Notes under the pieces: model-generated
Databases searched by the model: none
What the model was told of the DNA's origin: nothing
What the model saw: the letters and a program-made list of their open reading frames with translations, nothing else
Source of the DNA: Curtobacterium flaccumfaciens
GTDB lineage: Bacteria; Actinomycetota; Actinomycetes; Actinomycetales; Microbacteriaceae
Direction of reading: 5' to 3'
DNA length: 47,816 nucleotides
Assembly: GCF_004361695.1 (NCBI RefSeq)
Contig: NZ_SNVW01000017.1
Location: 1-47,816, forward strand
Shown: piece after piece, positions 34,477 to 42,574 of the stretch
Position numbering within the stretch: the stretch's first letter is position 1
How the letters are laid out: each line of letters starts with the position of its first letter
Translations under genes and position numbers: made by a program

Positions 34477-35009
34477 GACTCGGGCTCGCCCCGGAGCAGG
34501 TCCCGCAGCGCCTCGAGCCCGTGGGCGGACGCCTCGTCGACCGGCACCCACACCACCAGGACGTGCTCGTGGTCGTCCGGTCGGCGCAGCTGCTCCCACC
34601 GCAGGACCACGCGCCCCACGAGCGGGTTCTCGAACGTCGTCAGCCCCCGGCGGGCCGGCTCGTCGCCCCCGGCCGCCCACTCCGAGGCGAACGCCGGACT
34701 CCGGGCCATCAGTTCGCCGACGAGCTCCCGGAAGCGGGGGTCCTCGTCGTGCTGCTCGAGCGAGTCCCGGAGCATCGCGGCCGTGCGGTGCGCCGAGTCC
34801 TCCCAGTCGTCGGCGGACTCCTCGACGTACGGGTTGAGGAAGGTGAAGCGCGCCAGGTTCGTGCCGACGGTCAGCGACGCCGACACCGACCCGGCGATCC
34901 GGTTCGCAGCGACCACATCGAGGTGCCGGTCGAGGACGACGACCGGCTCGGCCAGTGCGTCGACGAACTCCTGCACCGACTCCGTCGTCGGCCCGTCTCC
35001 GTGCTCCAT
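34473..35009 (-). CDS. MmyB-like ligand-binding domain protein without a DNA-binding domain
   Basis: A 178-residue protein that aligns with the C-terminal domain of the convergent XRE regulator (VVVLDRHLDVVAANRIAG against FVMDRNQDIILSNALAS; LRWEQLRRPDDHEHVLVVWVPVD near the end) but starts right before that domain and has no helix-turn-helix. The ATG at 35009 has a good -10, TACCGT, six bases upstream, so the short form is a real unit rather than a fragment of a longer frame. It could be a ligand binder or a dominant partner of the full-length regulator. Confidence 0.78.
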   Translation of the reverse strand: MEHGDGPTTESVQEFVDALAEPVVVLDRHLDVVAANRIAGSVSASLTVGTNLARFTFLNPYVEESADDWEDSAHRTAAMLRDSLEQHDEDPRFRELVGELMARSPAFASEWAAGGDEPARRGLTTFENPLVGRVVLRWEQLRRPDDHEHVLVVWVPVDEASAHGLEALRDLLRGEPES

Positions 35010-35015
35010 CCGGCC

Positions 35016-35021
35016 ACGGTA
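35016..35021 (-). promoter_or_regulatory. Leaderless -10 element TACCGT
   Basis: Six bases before ATG 35009 on the minus strand. The rest of 35022-35303 holds a possible TAGCGT (35212-35217) for the hydrolase gene and no further gene. Confidence 0.45.
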
Positions 35022-35303
35022 CCGGCGGACCCCCGGGCGGAGGGGGACCCCGCCAGGACCCCGAACGTCGGGCCGGGTGCCCGCGCCGCGGATCGAGGTG
35101 GCGGTCACCCCACCGAGACCGGCGGAGCGGCGGGTCCCAGCCGATCCGCACGTCCGCCGGCGCGACGTGACGGGGAACGGCAGGGCCAGGACCGCGGTGC
35201 CCGATCGGCCCTAGCGTGACGACGCCGGGCGCCGCGCCCGCCGCTGGCCGGACGACTCGCCCGGCCCTGCCCGCCACGTTCCACGCACACAGGGAGTGCA
35301 ACC

Positions 35304-36035
35304 ATGACGACACCGACGATCATCCTCGTGCACGGCGCCTTCGCCGACGCCGCCAGCTGGGCCCCGGTCACCCGGGAGCTCCTCGACCGCGGCCACACCG
35401 TCATCGTGCCGCCGGTCTACAACCGCAGCCTCGCCGAGGACGCCGCCTCGGTCCGCGCCGTCGCCGAGCACGTCGACGGTCCCGTGGTCCTCGCAGGCCA
35501 CTCCTACGGCGGTGCGGTGATCACCGTCGCGGGTGCCGCGGAGAACGTCGTCGGCCTCGTCTACGTCGCCGGCTACGTCCTCGACGAGGGCGAGAGCCTC
35601 GGCCAGCTGCAGGGCGGCTTCCCGGATTCCGACCTCGCTGCGAACCTCGTCTACACGCCCTACCCGGTCGCGGGTGCCGAGGACGGCACCGACGTCTCCG
35701 TCGTGGTCGACGCGTTCCCGGCGGTCTTCGCCGCCGGTGTCGACCCCCGGGTCGCCGAGGTGCTCGCGGTCTCGCAGCGACCGCTCTCCGGTGCCGCGTT
35801 CGGTGAGCCCGCCTCGGTCGCCGCGTGGAAGACGACGCCGGCCTGGGCGATTGTCTCCAGCGAGGACCACACCATCAACCCCGACGTCGAGCGCTTCGGC
35901 TACACCCGCGCGGGCATCGCGGACGTGACCGAGCTGCCCGCGCCGCACCTCGTCATGCAGACCCACCCGAAGGACATCGCCGACGTCATCGAGCGGGCCG
36001 TCGCGGCAACGAGCAGCACCGACGCGACCGCCTGA
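35304..36035 (+). CDS. Alpha/beta-fold hydrolase (EstC-like)
   Basis: A 243-residue hydrolase. The oxyanion-hole motif HGAFADAASW is near the start, the nucleophile elbow is GHSYGGAV, and the acid and His may be in SSEDHTINPDVE and APHLVMQTHP. The pattern matches small esterases of the pyrethroid-hydrolase/EstC group. The ATG has AGGGAG ahead. It is separated from its neighbours by its own promoter and a large hairpin. Substrate unknown. Confidence 0.88.
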   Translation: MTTPTIILVHGAFADAASWAPVTRELLDRGHTVIVPPVYNRSLAEDAASVRAVAEHVDGPVVLAGHSYGGAVITVAGAAENVVGLVYVAGYVLDEGESLGQLQGGFPDSDLAANLVYTPYPVAGAEDGTDVSVVVDAFPAVFAAGVDPRVAEVLAVSQRPLSGAAFGEPASVAAWKTTPAWAIVSSEDHTINPDVERFGYTRAGIADVTELPAPHLVMQTHPKDIADVIERAVAATSSTDATA

Positions 36036-36056
36036 CGCGCGGGCCTGACACGACCA

Positions 36057-36105
36057 CGGCCGGGAGGCGCGGTGCGCGTCCGACGCGCACCGCGCCTCCC
36101 GGCCG
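36057..36105. terminator. 24-bp hairpin terminator
   Basis: The left arm 36057-36080, beginning CGGCCGGGAGGCGCGG, pairs perfectly with 36082-36105 around a single C. It is a related member of the hairpin family and lies between convergent genes. Confidence 0.8.
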
Positions 36106-36143
36106 GCCACCGTTCCACCCCCGTGAGGCGACCTCCCGGGGCG

Positions 36144-36177
36144 GTCAGCAGCCCGTCGTGGTCAGCAGCCCGTCGTC
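36144..36177. repeat. 17-bp tandem duplication over a stop codon
   Basis: GTCAGCAGCCCGTCGTG (36144-36160) is followed by the same 17 bases with one change (36161-36177). The second copy contains the stop of the small lipoprotein gene (minus strand), the first a spare stop. Confidence 0.9.
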
Positions 36178-36482
36178 GTCAGGGTGACCGTCGCGACCTC
36201 GCCGTTCGACACGGTCGTCTTCTGCGGGCACAGGTCCGCCGCGCGGACCGTGACCTCGCCGAGCGGGACGCCGGCGAAGTCCGCCGTGCCGCCGGGGAAC
36301 ACCCGCTGGTGCTCGGACAGCTTGCCGGTGGACGCGAAGACCTTGACCTCGTAGGGGTGGTCCGCCGCGTTGGCCGACACCGTGACCGAGACCTGCCCGG
36401 TCGAGTCGTGGGCGCCGCAGCCGGCGAGGGTCAGCGCGGCGGCGACACCGAGGACGAGCACGGGGACGACACGACGGAGCAC
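36162..36482 (-). CDS. Small lipoprotein of unknown function
   Basis: A 106-residue lipoprotein with the lipobox LAGC and anchor Cys22. The mature 85 residues are beta-rich with alternating Thr/Val and two more Cys (ADLCPQKT and the last residue TTGC) that may form a disulfide. The GTG at 36482 has TAGCCT seven bases upstream. It lies next to, and on the same strand as, the two-component system, but has its own promoter. No family recognised. Confidence 0.75.
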   Translation of the reverse strand: MLRRVVPVLVLGVAAALTLAGCGAHDSTGQVSVTVSANAADHPYEVKVFASTGKLSEHQRVFPGGTADFAGVPLGEVTVRAADLCPQKTTVSNGEVATVTLTTTGC

Positions 36483-36489
36483 ACCGCCA

Positions 36490-36495
36490 AGGCTA
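36490..36495 (-). promoter_or_regulatory. Leaderless -10 element TAGCCT
   Basis: Seven bases before GTG 36482 on the minus strand. Confidence 0.45.
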
Positions 36496-36503
36496 CGCCG
36501 TGC

Positions 36504-37130
36504 TCACGCCGTCCCGAGCAGCCAGCCGTTGTCCGCCGCGACCCGCAGGGCCTCCGTCGCGTTGCGCGCCGCGGTCTTCCCGATCGCCGACGACAGGTGG
36601 TTCCGCACGGTGCCCTCGGAGAGGTGCAGCGTGCCGGCGACCCCGGCCACGGTCGGCGCCGTCCGGAACGCGATGAGGACGTCGGTCTCCCGCGGGGTGA
36701 GCGGGGACGGCCCGGCGGCGAGGGACTCGGCGGCCAGCACGGGGTCGACGACGCGGAAGCCACCGGCCACCCGGCGGACGGCGTCGGCGAGCTGTTCGGC
36801 GGGGGTGTCCTTCACGACGAAGCCGGCGGCACCGGCTTCGAGGGCACGGCGGAGGTACCCCGGGCGGCCGAACGTCGTGACGATGAGGGACCGGCACGTC
36901 GGCAGTTCGCGGGCCAGGGTCGCGGCCGCGGTGAGGCCGTCGGCCCCGGGCATCTCGACGTCGAGCAGGGCCACGGCGGCACCGGAGGCCCGTGCGGCGT
37001 CGAGCACCTCGTCGCCGCGTGCGACCTGGGCGACCACCTCGATGTCCCGTTCGAGCGACAGCAGCGAGGCGAGGGCGCCGCGGACGAGCGCCTGGTCGTC
37101 GGCGAGCAGGACCCGGATCGTGTCGGTCAT
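36504..37130 (-). CDS. Response regulator, NarL/LuxR type
   Basis: A 208-residue regulator. The receiver domain (1-120) has the acidic pair in LLADDQ, the phospho-acceptor Asp in LLDVEMPGADG and the Lys in VVKDTP. The LuxR helix-turn-helix is at about 145-200 (LTPRETDVLIAF, LHLSEGTVRNHLSSAIGK). The ATG overlaps the kinase stop by 4 bases. It is probably activated by that kinase and controls the ABC-2 genes encoded upstream in the same operon, as in DesKR-like systems. Confidence 0.93.
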   Translation of the reverse strand: MTDTIRVLLADDQALVRGALASLLSLERDIEVVAQVARGDEVLDAARASGAAVALLDVEMPGADGLTAAATLARELPTCRSLIVTTFGRPGYLRRALEAGAAGFVVKDTPAEQLADAVRRVAGGFRVVDPVLAAESLAAGPSPLTPRETDVLIAFRTAPTVAGVAGTLHLSEGTVRNHLSSAIGKTAARNATEALRVAADNGWLLGTA

Positions 37131-38395
37131 CGAGGACTCCTCTCGACCTGGAGCAGGAAGCCGCCGAGGTCGCTCGTGCCGGTGGTGAGGGTCGCTCCGA
37201 CGGCGTCGGCGCGTTCCCGGAGGCCGCGGAGCCCGTTGCCGCCGGTGACGTCGAACGCCCCGCCGGCCCCCGCGCCGGCCCGCGCTCCGGTCGCCGCGGT
37301 CGCCGCCGCTCCGGTCGCCGCCGTCGAACCGGTCCCGTCGTCCTCGATCGTCAGCCGGGTCCTGGTCAGGGTCACCCGGACCCGGCTGGCCGCCGCGTGC
37401 CGGATCACGTTGGTGACGCCCTCGCGCAGGACCCAGGCGAACAGGCTGCGGACCTCGTCGCCGGCTGCGGAGCCGTCGGCGGGGAGCACCGCGTCGATCC
37501 CGGCGGCCGAGAGCGCCGAGCGGGCCGAGACGAGTTCGGCGTCGAGGTCCGCCTCGCGGTAGCCGCTGACCGCTCGGCGGAGCCCCTGCAGGGCGTCGCG
37601 GGAGAGCCGTTCGACGTCCTGCATCTCGGCCTTCGCACGCGCCGGGTCGACGTCGACCAGCCGTGCGGCGAGCTCCGACTTCATCGCGACGACGGTGAGC
37701 GAGTGGCCCAGCACGTCGTGCAGGTCGCGGGAGAACCGTGCGCGCTCCTCGACGACGGCCAGCCGGGTGATCTCGTCCTGCGCGAACCCCAGCCGCTGCT
37801 CGGCCTCGCGCTGCCGGCCGAAGAACAGCATCGACGCGCCCACGGACACGGTGATGACCGGCGCGAAGAGGATGCCGCTGTTCACCGCGGTGTCCCAGCC
37901 GGTGCTCGCGGCGACGAGGAACTGCGCGCCGACGATGCCGAGCACCACCACGCCGGCCACCCAGAACCGTTCGGCGACGAACCCGGAGAGTGCAGCGACG
38001 AGCAGCCACGTCCACACCGCGAGCGGCCCGACCACGAGCAGCAGGAGTCCGGCCAGCAGTGCGACGCCCGCGAGGACGACCACCCTGCCCCGGAGGCTCC
38101 GACGCCACATCAGCTCCGGCGCGAACAGGTACGCCGCGTAGACGACGGCGAGCGCGATGGAGGACACCACGTGTGCGCGGAGGCTCCGGCCGTCGGTCCA
38201 CACGGCGATGACCTCGAGCACCTGCCAGAGGAGCGCGAAGACCGCGCCGGCGTACCAGCGGCGGCGGCCGACGCGGATGTCGTCGTCGCTCGCCTCCGGT
38301 GGGACGGCCCACGGGAACGAACGCGGGGCGGGCCGGGAGGCGCGGGGTGCGTCGACCGCGCCCCGCGCCTCCGTCGTGCTGGTCGCCTCGGACAT
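37127..38395 (-). CDS. Sensor histidine kinase, DesK/NarX-like (HisKA_3)
   Basis: A 422-residue membrane kinase. Several hydrophobic segments (about residues 45-185) are followed by the dimerisation/phospho-acceptor helix ARFSRDLHDVLGHSLTVVAM and an ATPase with REGVTNVIRHA and GGNGLRGLRERADAVG. An Ala/Gly/Thr-rich insert of about 25 residues separates the DDG and GNGL boxes. ATG 38395 has TACGCT seven bases upstream, hence an internal leaderless promoter. A GTG at 38458 overlapping the permease stop (GTGA) would add 21 residues. Confidence 0.92.
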   Translation of the reverse strand: MSEATSTTEARGAVDAPRASRPAPRSFPWAVPPEASDDDIRVGRRRWYAGAVFALLWQVLEVIAVWTDGRSLRAHVVSSIALAVVYAAYLFAPELMWRRSLRGRVVVLAGVALLAGLLLLVVGPLAVWTWLLVAALSGFVAERFWVAGVVVLGIVGAQFLVAASTGWDTAVNSGILFAPVITVSVGASMLFFGRQREAEQRLGFAQDEITRLAVVEERARFSRDLHDVLGHSLTVVAMKSELAARLVDVDPARAKAEMQDVERLSRDALQGLRRAVSGYREADLDAELVSARSALSAAGIDAVLPADGSAAGDEVRSLFAWVLREGVTNVIRHAAASRVRVTLTRTRLTIEDDGTGSTAATGAAATAATGARAGAGAGGAFDVTGGNGLRGLRERADAVGATLTTGTSDLGGFLLQVERSPR

Positions 38396-38402
38396 CGGTG
38401 CC

Positions 38403-38408
38403 AGCGTA
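38403..38408 (-). promoter_or_regulatory. Possible internal promoter for the kinase, TACGCT
   Basis: Seven bases before ATG 38395. It would let the two-component genes be expressed apart from the transporter genes. Confidence 0.35.
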
Positions 38409-38454
38409 GGGCCGTCGGCCCCCGTCGCGCGGTCGGGCATCGTCGTGCCGTCGG

Positions 38455-39225
38455 TCACTGTCGCGCGGCGTCGCGGCGGTAGCGCCACACGATCACCGCG
38501 GACAGCAGGAGCGCCCACCCCGCGAGCACCATCGCGGGTTCGAGCATGCCGGCCTCACCGGTCGCCCCGGCACCCATCTGCCCGATGCGGTTCAGCCAGT
38601 ACGACGGCAGCAGGTGGGCGACGGAGCCCATCCAATCCGGCATCACGCTCAGCGGGACCCAGAGCCCGCCGAGGATCGCCAGGCCCATGAACACGACCAT
38701 GAACAGCGGCTGCGCGAACGACGGCTTGGCGAACTGCCCGATCAGGATCGCGATGAGGGCGAACGGGACCACCCCGCACCAGATCCCGAACGCCGCGGCG
38801 AGCCAATGTCCGGCGTCGAGCGAGGCGTGCAGACCGACGACCGCGACGAGCACGGTGATGGCGATCGACATCGCGGCGAAGGCCATCGCGGCGATCACCT
38901 TCGACACCATGAACCCCCACCCGGACAACGGCGTGACGCGGAGCTGCCGGTTCCAGCCGATCGAGCGCTCGTTGACGATCGCGAACGCCTGGCTCAGCGC
39001 GGCCATCATGGCGCCGTACGAGGCCATCTGCAGCGTCGTGACGACGAGGTACTGCAGGCGTGTCGTCGGGTCCAGCTGCCCGCCGAACGCCGAGCCGAAC
39101 ACGAGCAGCATGACCACGGGGACGGCGAAGGTGAACACCATCGCGCGGACGTTCCGGAGCTGCCGCTTCGTCTCGAGGTACACGTACCGGATCGGCAGAC
39201 GGCCGGCTGTCGTGACGGTGCTCAT
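38455..39225 (-). CDS. ABC-2 type transporter permease
   Basis: A 256-residue membrane protein with six hydrophobic segments. ETKRQLRNVRAMVFTFAVPVVMLLVFG begins the first, and SIGWNRQLRVTPLSGWGF is the cytoplasmic coupling region typical of ABC-2 permeases. GGLWVPLSVMPDWMGSVAHLLPSYW is the conserved last loop. The ATG overlaps the ATPase stop (ATGA). It probably exports a drug, lipid or peptide sensed by the linked kinase. Confidence 0.92.
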   Translation of the reverse strand: MSTVTTAGRLPIRYVYLETKRQLRNVRAMVFTFAVPVVMLLVFGSAFGGQLDPTTRLQYLVVTTLQMASYGAMMAALSQAFAIVNERSIGWNRQLRVTPLSGWGFMVSKVIAAMAFAAMSIAITVLVAVVGLHASLDAGHWLAAAFGIWCGVVPFALIAILIGQFAKPSFAQPLFMVVFMGLAILGGLWVPLSVMPDWMGSVAHLLPSYWLNRIGQMGAGATGEAGMLEPAMVLAGWALLLSAVIVWRYRRDAARQ

Positions 39226-40160
39226 GCGAGGACTCCTTCGGGGGCGGTGCCCGCGCCAGCGGTGGCGGGGTCGGCGGTGAGGGCGAGGAACGCGTCGTCC
39301 ATGGTCGAGGCGACCACCTGGATGTCGTACGCCTGCGGGAACGCGGTGAGCAGGGCCCTGAGCGTGTCGTCGCTGCGGTCGGAACGGAGCGTGACGGAGT
39401 CGTGTCGAGCCTCCAGGCCGCCCACGACGCCCGGCAGACCGCGCAACGCGACGTGTGCGTCGGTGCCCACCCCGGAGAACCGGACGGTGCGGGTGGCGGT
39501 GATCGCCTTGATCTCGGCGGGGGAGCCGTCGGCGACGATCCGACCGGCCCGCATGATGACGATGCGGTCCGCGAAGGTGTCGGCCTCGTCGAGGTAGTGC
39601 GTCGCGAACACGACCGTGCGCCCCGCATCGGTGAACTCCCGCATCGACGACCAGAACGTGTGCCGGGCCTCGACGTCCATCGCGGCCGTCGGCTCGTCGA
39701 GCACCAGCAGGTCCGGGTCCGACACCACCGCGACCGCGAACCGTGCCCGCTGCAGCTGTCCGCCGGACAGCTTGTTCACCCGGCGTCCGGCGATCTCGGT
39801 ACAGCGCGCCCGTCGCAGGGCCTCGTCGACCGGCATCGGACGGCGGTGGGCGGCCGCGACGAGGGCCACGGCGTCGCGGACGGTCGTGTCGGGCAGCAGC
39901 GCGCCGCCCTGCAGCATCGCGCCGACCCGTCCGGCGACGACCGCGGCGCGGGGTTCCGCGCCGAAGAGCAGGGCCTCGCCGTCGGTCGGCGTGGAGAGGC
40001 CGAGCGCGAGGTCGACCGTCGTGGTCTTGCCCGCGCCGTTCGGGCCGAGGAGGGCGACGACCTCGCCCGGACGGATCGTCAGGTCGACGCCGTCGACCGC
40101 GGCCACGGCGCCGAAGCGCTTGCGGAGGCCGCGGAGCTGGATGACCGGTGTGTCGTTCAT
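39222..40160 (-). CDS. ABC transporter ATP-binding protein (DrrA-like)
   Basis: A 312-residue ATPase. Walker A is GPNGAGKTTT, the signature LSGGQLQRA, Walker B LLVLDEPTAAMD and the switch His VFATHYLDEAD. The C-terminal extra domain of about 85 residues is that of DrrA/CcmA-type ATPases paired with ABC-2 permeases. The ATG at 40160 is first in a four-gene minus-strand operon: ATPase, permease, kinase, regulator. All joints are 4-base overlaps except that the kinase may also use its own promoter. Confidence 0.93.
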   Translation of the reverse strand: MNDTPVIQLRGLRKRFGAVAAVDGVDLTIRPGEVVALLGPNGAGKTTTVDLALGLSTPTDGEALLFGAEPRAAVVAGRVGAMLQGGALLPDTTVRDAVALVAAAHRRPMPVDEALRRARCTEIAGRRVNKLSGGQLQRARFAVAVVSDPDLLVLDEPTAAMDVEARHTFWSSMREFTDAGRTVVFATHYLDEADTFADRIVIMRAGRIVADGSPAEIKAITATRTVRFSGVGTDAHVALRGLPGVVGGLEARHDSVTLRSDRSDDTLRALLTAFPQAYDIQVVASTMDDAFLALTADPATAGAGTAPEGVLA

Positions 40161-40291
40161 GGTGACCACCCTCGTGCCGGGCGGGCCAGCGGGCCCCGGC
40201 CGGACGTCACGATCCGACCGTGACATCTGTCACGGCGTGGGGTGTGAGCGCGTCCTCCGGACTGGGGACGTCGACTGTCCGGTAGGCGCGT

Positions 40292-40297
40292 TAGCGT
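40292..40297 (+). promoter_or_regulatory. Leaderless -10 element TAGCGT
   Basis: Six bases before ATG 40304. Confidence 0.5.
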
Positions 40298-40303
40298 GGA
40301 CGC

Positions 40304-41497
40304 ATGCACTCCGACCCCGTCGTCTCCGACCGCCCCACGACGGATGCCGTCCGGCGGGCGGCGCTCCTCGCGGCGCTCGACGTGGTCGAGGGCGGGGCCG
40401 AGGAACGGTTCGACCGGATCACCCGCATCGCGCGCGAGGCATTCGGGGTGAGCGGCTCGTTCCTCAACCTGGCCGGGTTCGACACGATCACGATCAAGTC
40501 CCAGCAGAGCGCGGACGCCTTCGGGCCCACGATCCCGCTGCAGGACACCTTCTGCGGCCGGACCCTGGGGGTCGAGGGGCCGGTGGTCGTCCCCGACGCG
40601 CGCGCCGACGTCCGCTACTCCGACATGCCGATGGTCGTCGGCGACCCGAACGTCCGCTTCTACGCCGGCGTTCCCCTCCGGGCCGGCGACGACGACCTCA
40701 AGGTCGGCACGCTCTGCCTCATCGACCCCACCCCGCGCACCCTCGAGCCGGACGACCTCGCACTGCTCGAGGAGCTCGGCGTCTGGGCCGAACGCGAACT
40801 CGCCGCCGGCGCCGACGAGGACCGCCTCCGCTCGGTGCTCACCGGCCTGCAGCCCTCAGCGGTGGCACTGCCCGGCTACCGCATCGGTGGCACGTCCGTC
40901 CCGCACGGCGTCGTCTCCGGTGACTTCCACGACTGGCACGTCGACGGGGACACCCTCGTGGTGACGGTCGCCGACGTGATGGGCAAGGGCATGTCCGCCG
41001 GACTCCTCGCCGCGACGATCCGCGGCGCACTGCTCGCCCGCGGCTCCGAGCCGACCGACCGTGCCGTCGCCGCCCTCGAGGCCCAGGTCGGACCCGACCT
41101 CAACCGCGCCGAGTCGTTCGCCACGATGTTCCACGGACGCCTGACCCCCGCGACCGGCCGGATGGAGTTCACCGACGCCGGACACGGCCTGGCGATCCAG
41201 CTGCACGCCGACGGCACCGAGACCGTCCTGCGTTCCTACGACCTGCCGATCGGGTTGCACCCGGTCGGGGCCGACCGTGTCACGGGCACGCTCGAGCTCG
41301 AACCGGGCGACGTCCTCGTGCTCGTCAGTGACGGCGCGCTCGAGCTGTGGGACTCCACGCTCGCGTCGCTGGGCGCGCTCGGGGCGATGTGGCGTGATGC
41401 TCCGGAGATCGACACGTTCCTCGGTCGGGTGCGTGCCCGTACGGTGACGCACGACCCGGGGGACGACCTGACGGTCGTCGTGGTCGCGCGCGACTGA
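40304..41497 (+). CDS. GAF domain plus PP2C/SpoIIE-type serine phosphatase
   Basis: A 397-residue cytoplasmic protein. The GAF sensor spans about residues 20-170 (FLNLAGFDTITIKSQQ, FYAGVPLRAGDDDLKVGTLCLID). A PPM phosphatase spans about 185-395 with metal-binding acids in VSGDFHDWH and VADVMGKGMSAGLLAATIRGAL, then MEFTDAGHGLAIQL, VLVSDGALELWD and DDLTVVVV. Such proteins dephosphorylate anti-anti-sigma factors in stress or sigma-factor switching. No kinase or STAS partner is adjacent. The start is set by the leaderless promoter. Confidence 0.92.
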   Translation: MHSDPVVSDRPTTDAVRRAALLAALDVVEGGAEERFDRITRIAREAFGVSGSFLNLAGFDTITIKSQQSADAFGPTIPLQDTFCGRTLGVEGPVVVPDARADVRYSDMPMVVGDPNVRFYAGVPLRAGDDDLKVGTLCLIDPTPRTLEPDDLALLEELGVWAERELAAGADEDRLRSVLTGLQPSAVALPGYRIGGTSVPHGVVSGDFHDWHVDGDTLVVTVADVMGKGMSAGLLAATIRGALLARGSEPTDRAVAALEAQVGPDLNRAESFATMFHGRLTPATGRMEFTDAGHGLAIQLHADGTETVLRSYDLPIGLHPVGADRVTGTLELEPGDVLVLVSDGALELWDSTLASLGALGAMWRDAPEIDTFLGRVRARTVTHDPGDDLTVVVVARD

Positions 41498-41583
41498 CGC
41501 GCGCGGGCTCGGGCTTCCGCGGGTCGCGCCACCCGCGGGTCGGCCGCTCGTCCGCTCGGCCGCTCGGCCGCCGTCCGCCCGTC

Positions 41584-41647
41584 CGCCCGAGAGCGCACGA
41601 AACGTCGTGCTCGGCGTCGCGGGGCGACACTTCGTGCCACCTGGGCG
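41584..41647. repeat. Nested imperfect inverted repeat
   Basis: CGCCC, GCACGAA and GTCG in the left half are mirrored by CGAC, TTCGTGC and GGGCG in the right, with spacers of similar size. It shares GCGACACTTC with the repeat at 29285-29356. It may terminate the phosphatase and purC genes. Apart from this, 41498-41704 holds only low-complexity GC sequence. Confidence 0.55.
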
Positions 41648-41704
41648 AACGCGAGTGGCGCGTCGCGCCCGCTCGGCGGGCGGCGCGGCGCGGCGCGGGC
41701 TGCG

Positions 41705-42574
41705 CTAGGCGCCGAGGCGCTCGATGAGCTCGCGGTAGCGCTCGGCCGTCCGGGTGACGATCGCCTCGGGCAGCACCGGTGGCGTGCCCTGCCGGTCCCA
41801 GTGCGCACTGAGCCAGTCGCGGACGATCTGCTTGTCGAAGGACTCGGTGCGGTTCCCCGACCGGGCGTCCCAGTAGCGGCTGGAGTCGCTCGTCAGGACC
41901 TCGTCCGCGATGCGGATCTGCCCCGAGGCGTCCCGCCCGAACTCGAACTTCGTGTCCGCGATGACGACCCCGCGCTCGAGCGCGATCGCCGCGGCCTCGG
42001 AGTAGACCCGCAGGGACAGGTCGCGGAGCTGCACGGCGACGTCCTCACCGACCAGGTCGACCGTCTGCTCGTACGAGATGTTCTCGTCGTGCTCGCCCTG
42101 CGGCGCCTTGTACGCCGGCGTGTAGATCGGCTCGGGCAGCCGGTCGCCGTTCTCGAGCCCCTCGGGGAGTGCGACTCCGCAGACGCTGCCGGACTCCTGG
42201 TACTCCGCCCACCCGCTGCCGACGAGGTACCCGCGGACGACGCACTCGACCGGGAACATCTCGAGCGGCATCACGTGCATGGACCGCGACGCGACGGACT
42301 CGGGCACCGGGGTGCCGCCGGCCGACGGTGCGATGAGGTGGTTCGGGACGTCAGCGAGGCGCGTGAACCAGAACCGGGACAGCCGGGTGAGGAGCTCGCC
42401 CTTGCCGGGGATCGGCGGTTCGAGCGCGAAGTCGTAGGCGCTGACACGGTCGGACGCGACGAGCAGGAGTTCCGAGGCGCTGGCGACGTCGGCAGTGCCC
42501 TCGGGCACGTAGAGCTCGCGGACCTTGCCGGAGGAGACGTGCCGCCAGCCGTCGAGCACGGGCGCCGCGCTCAC
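41705..42574 (-). CDS. purC: SAICAR synthetase (phosphoribosylaminoimidazole-succinocarboxamide synthase)
   Basis: A 289-residue enzyme that couples CAIR and aspartate with ATP in purine synthesis. Family motifs are SSGKVRELY at the N-terminus, VASDRVSAYD, IPGKGELLTRLS, VVRGYLVGSGWAEY and DTKFEFGRDASG with TSDSSRYWDA. The GTG overlaps the purD stop (GTGA), so it is translated behind purD. The length fits the actinobacterial form. Confidence 0.96.
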   Translation of the reverse strand: MSAAPVLDGWRHVSSGKVRELYVPEGTADVASASELLLVASDRVSAYDFALEPPIPGKGELLTRLSRFWFTRLADVPNHLIAPSAGGTPVPESVASRSMHVMPLEMFPVECVVRGYLVGSGWAEYQESGSVCGVALPEGLENGDRLPEPIYTPAYKAPQGEHDENISYEQTVDLVGEDVAVQLRDLSLRVYSEAAAIALERGVVIADTKFEFGRDASGQIRIADEVLTSDSSRYWDARSGNRTESFDKQIVRDWLSAHWDRQGTPPVLPEAIVTRTAERYRELIERLGA

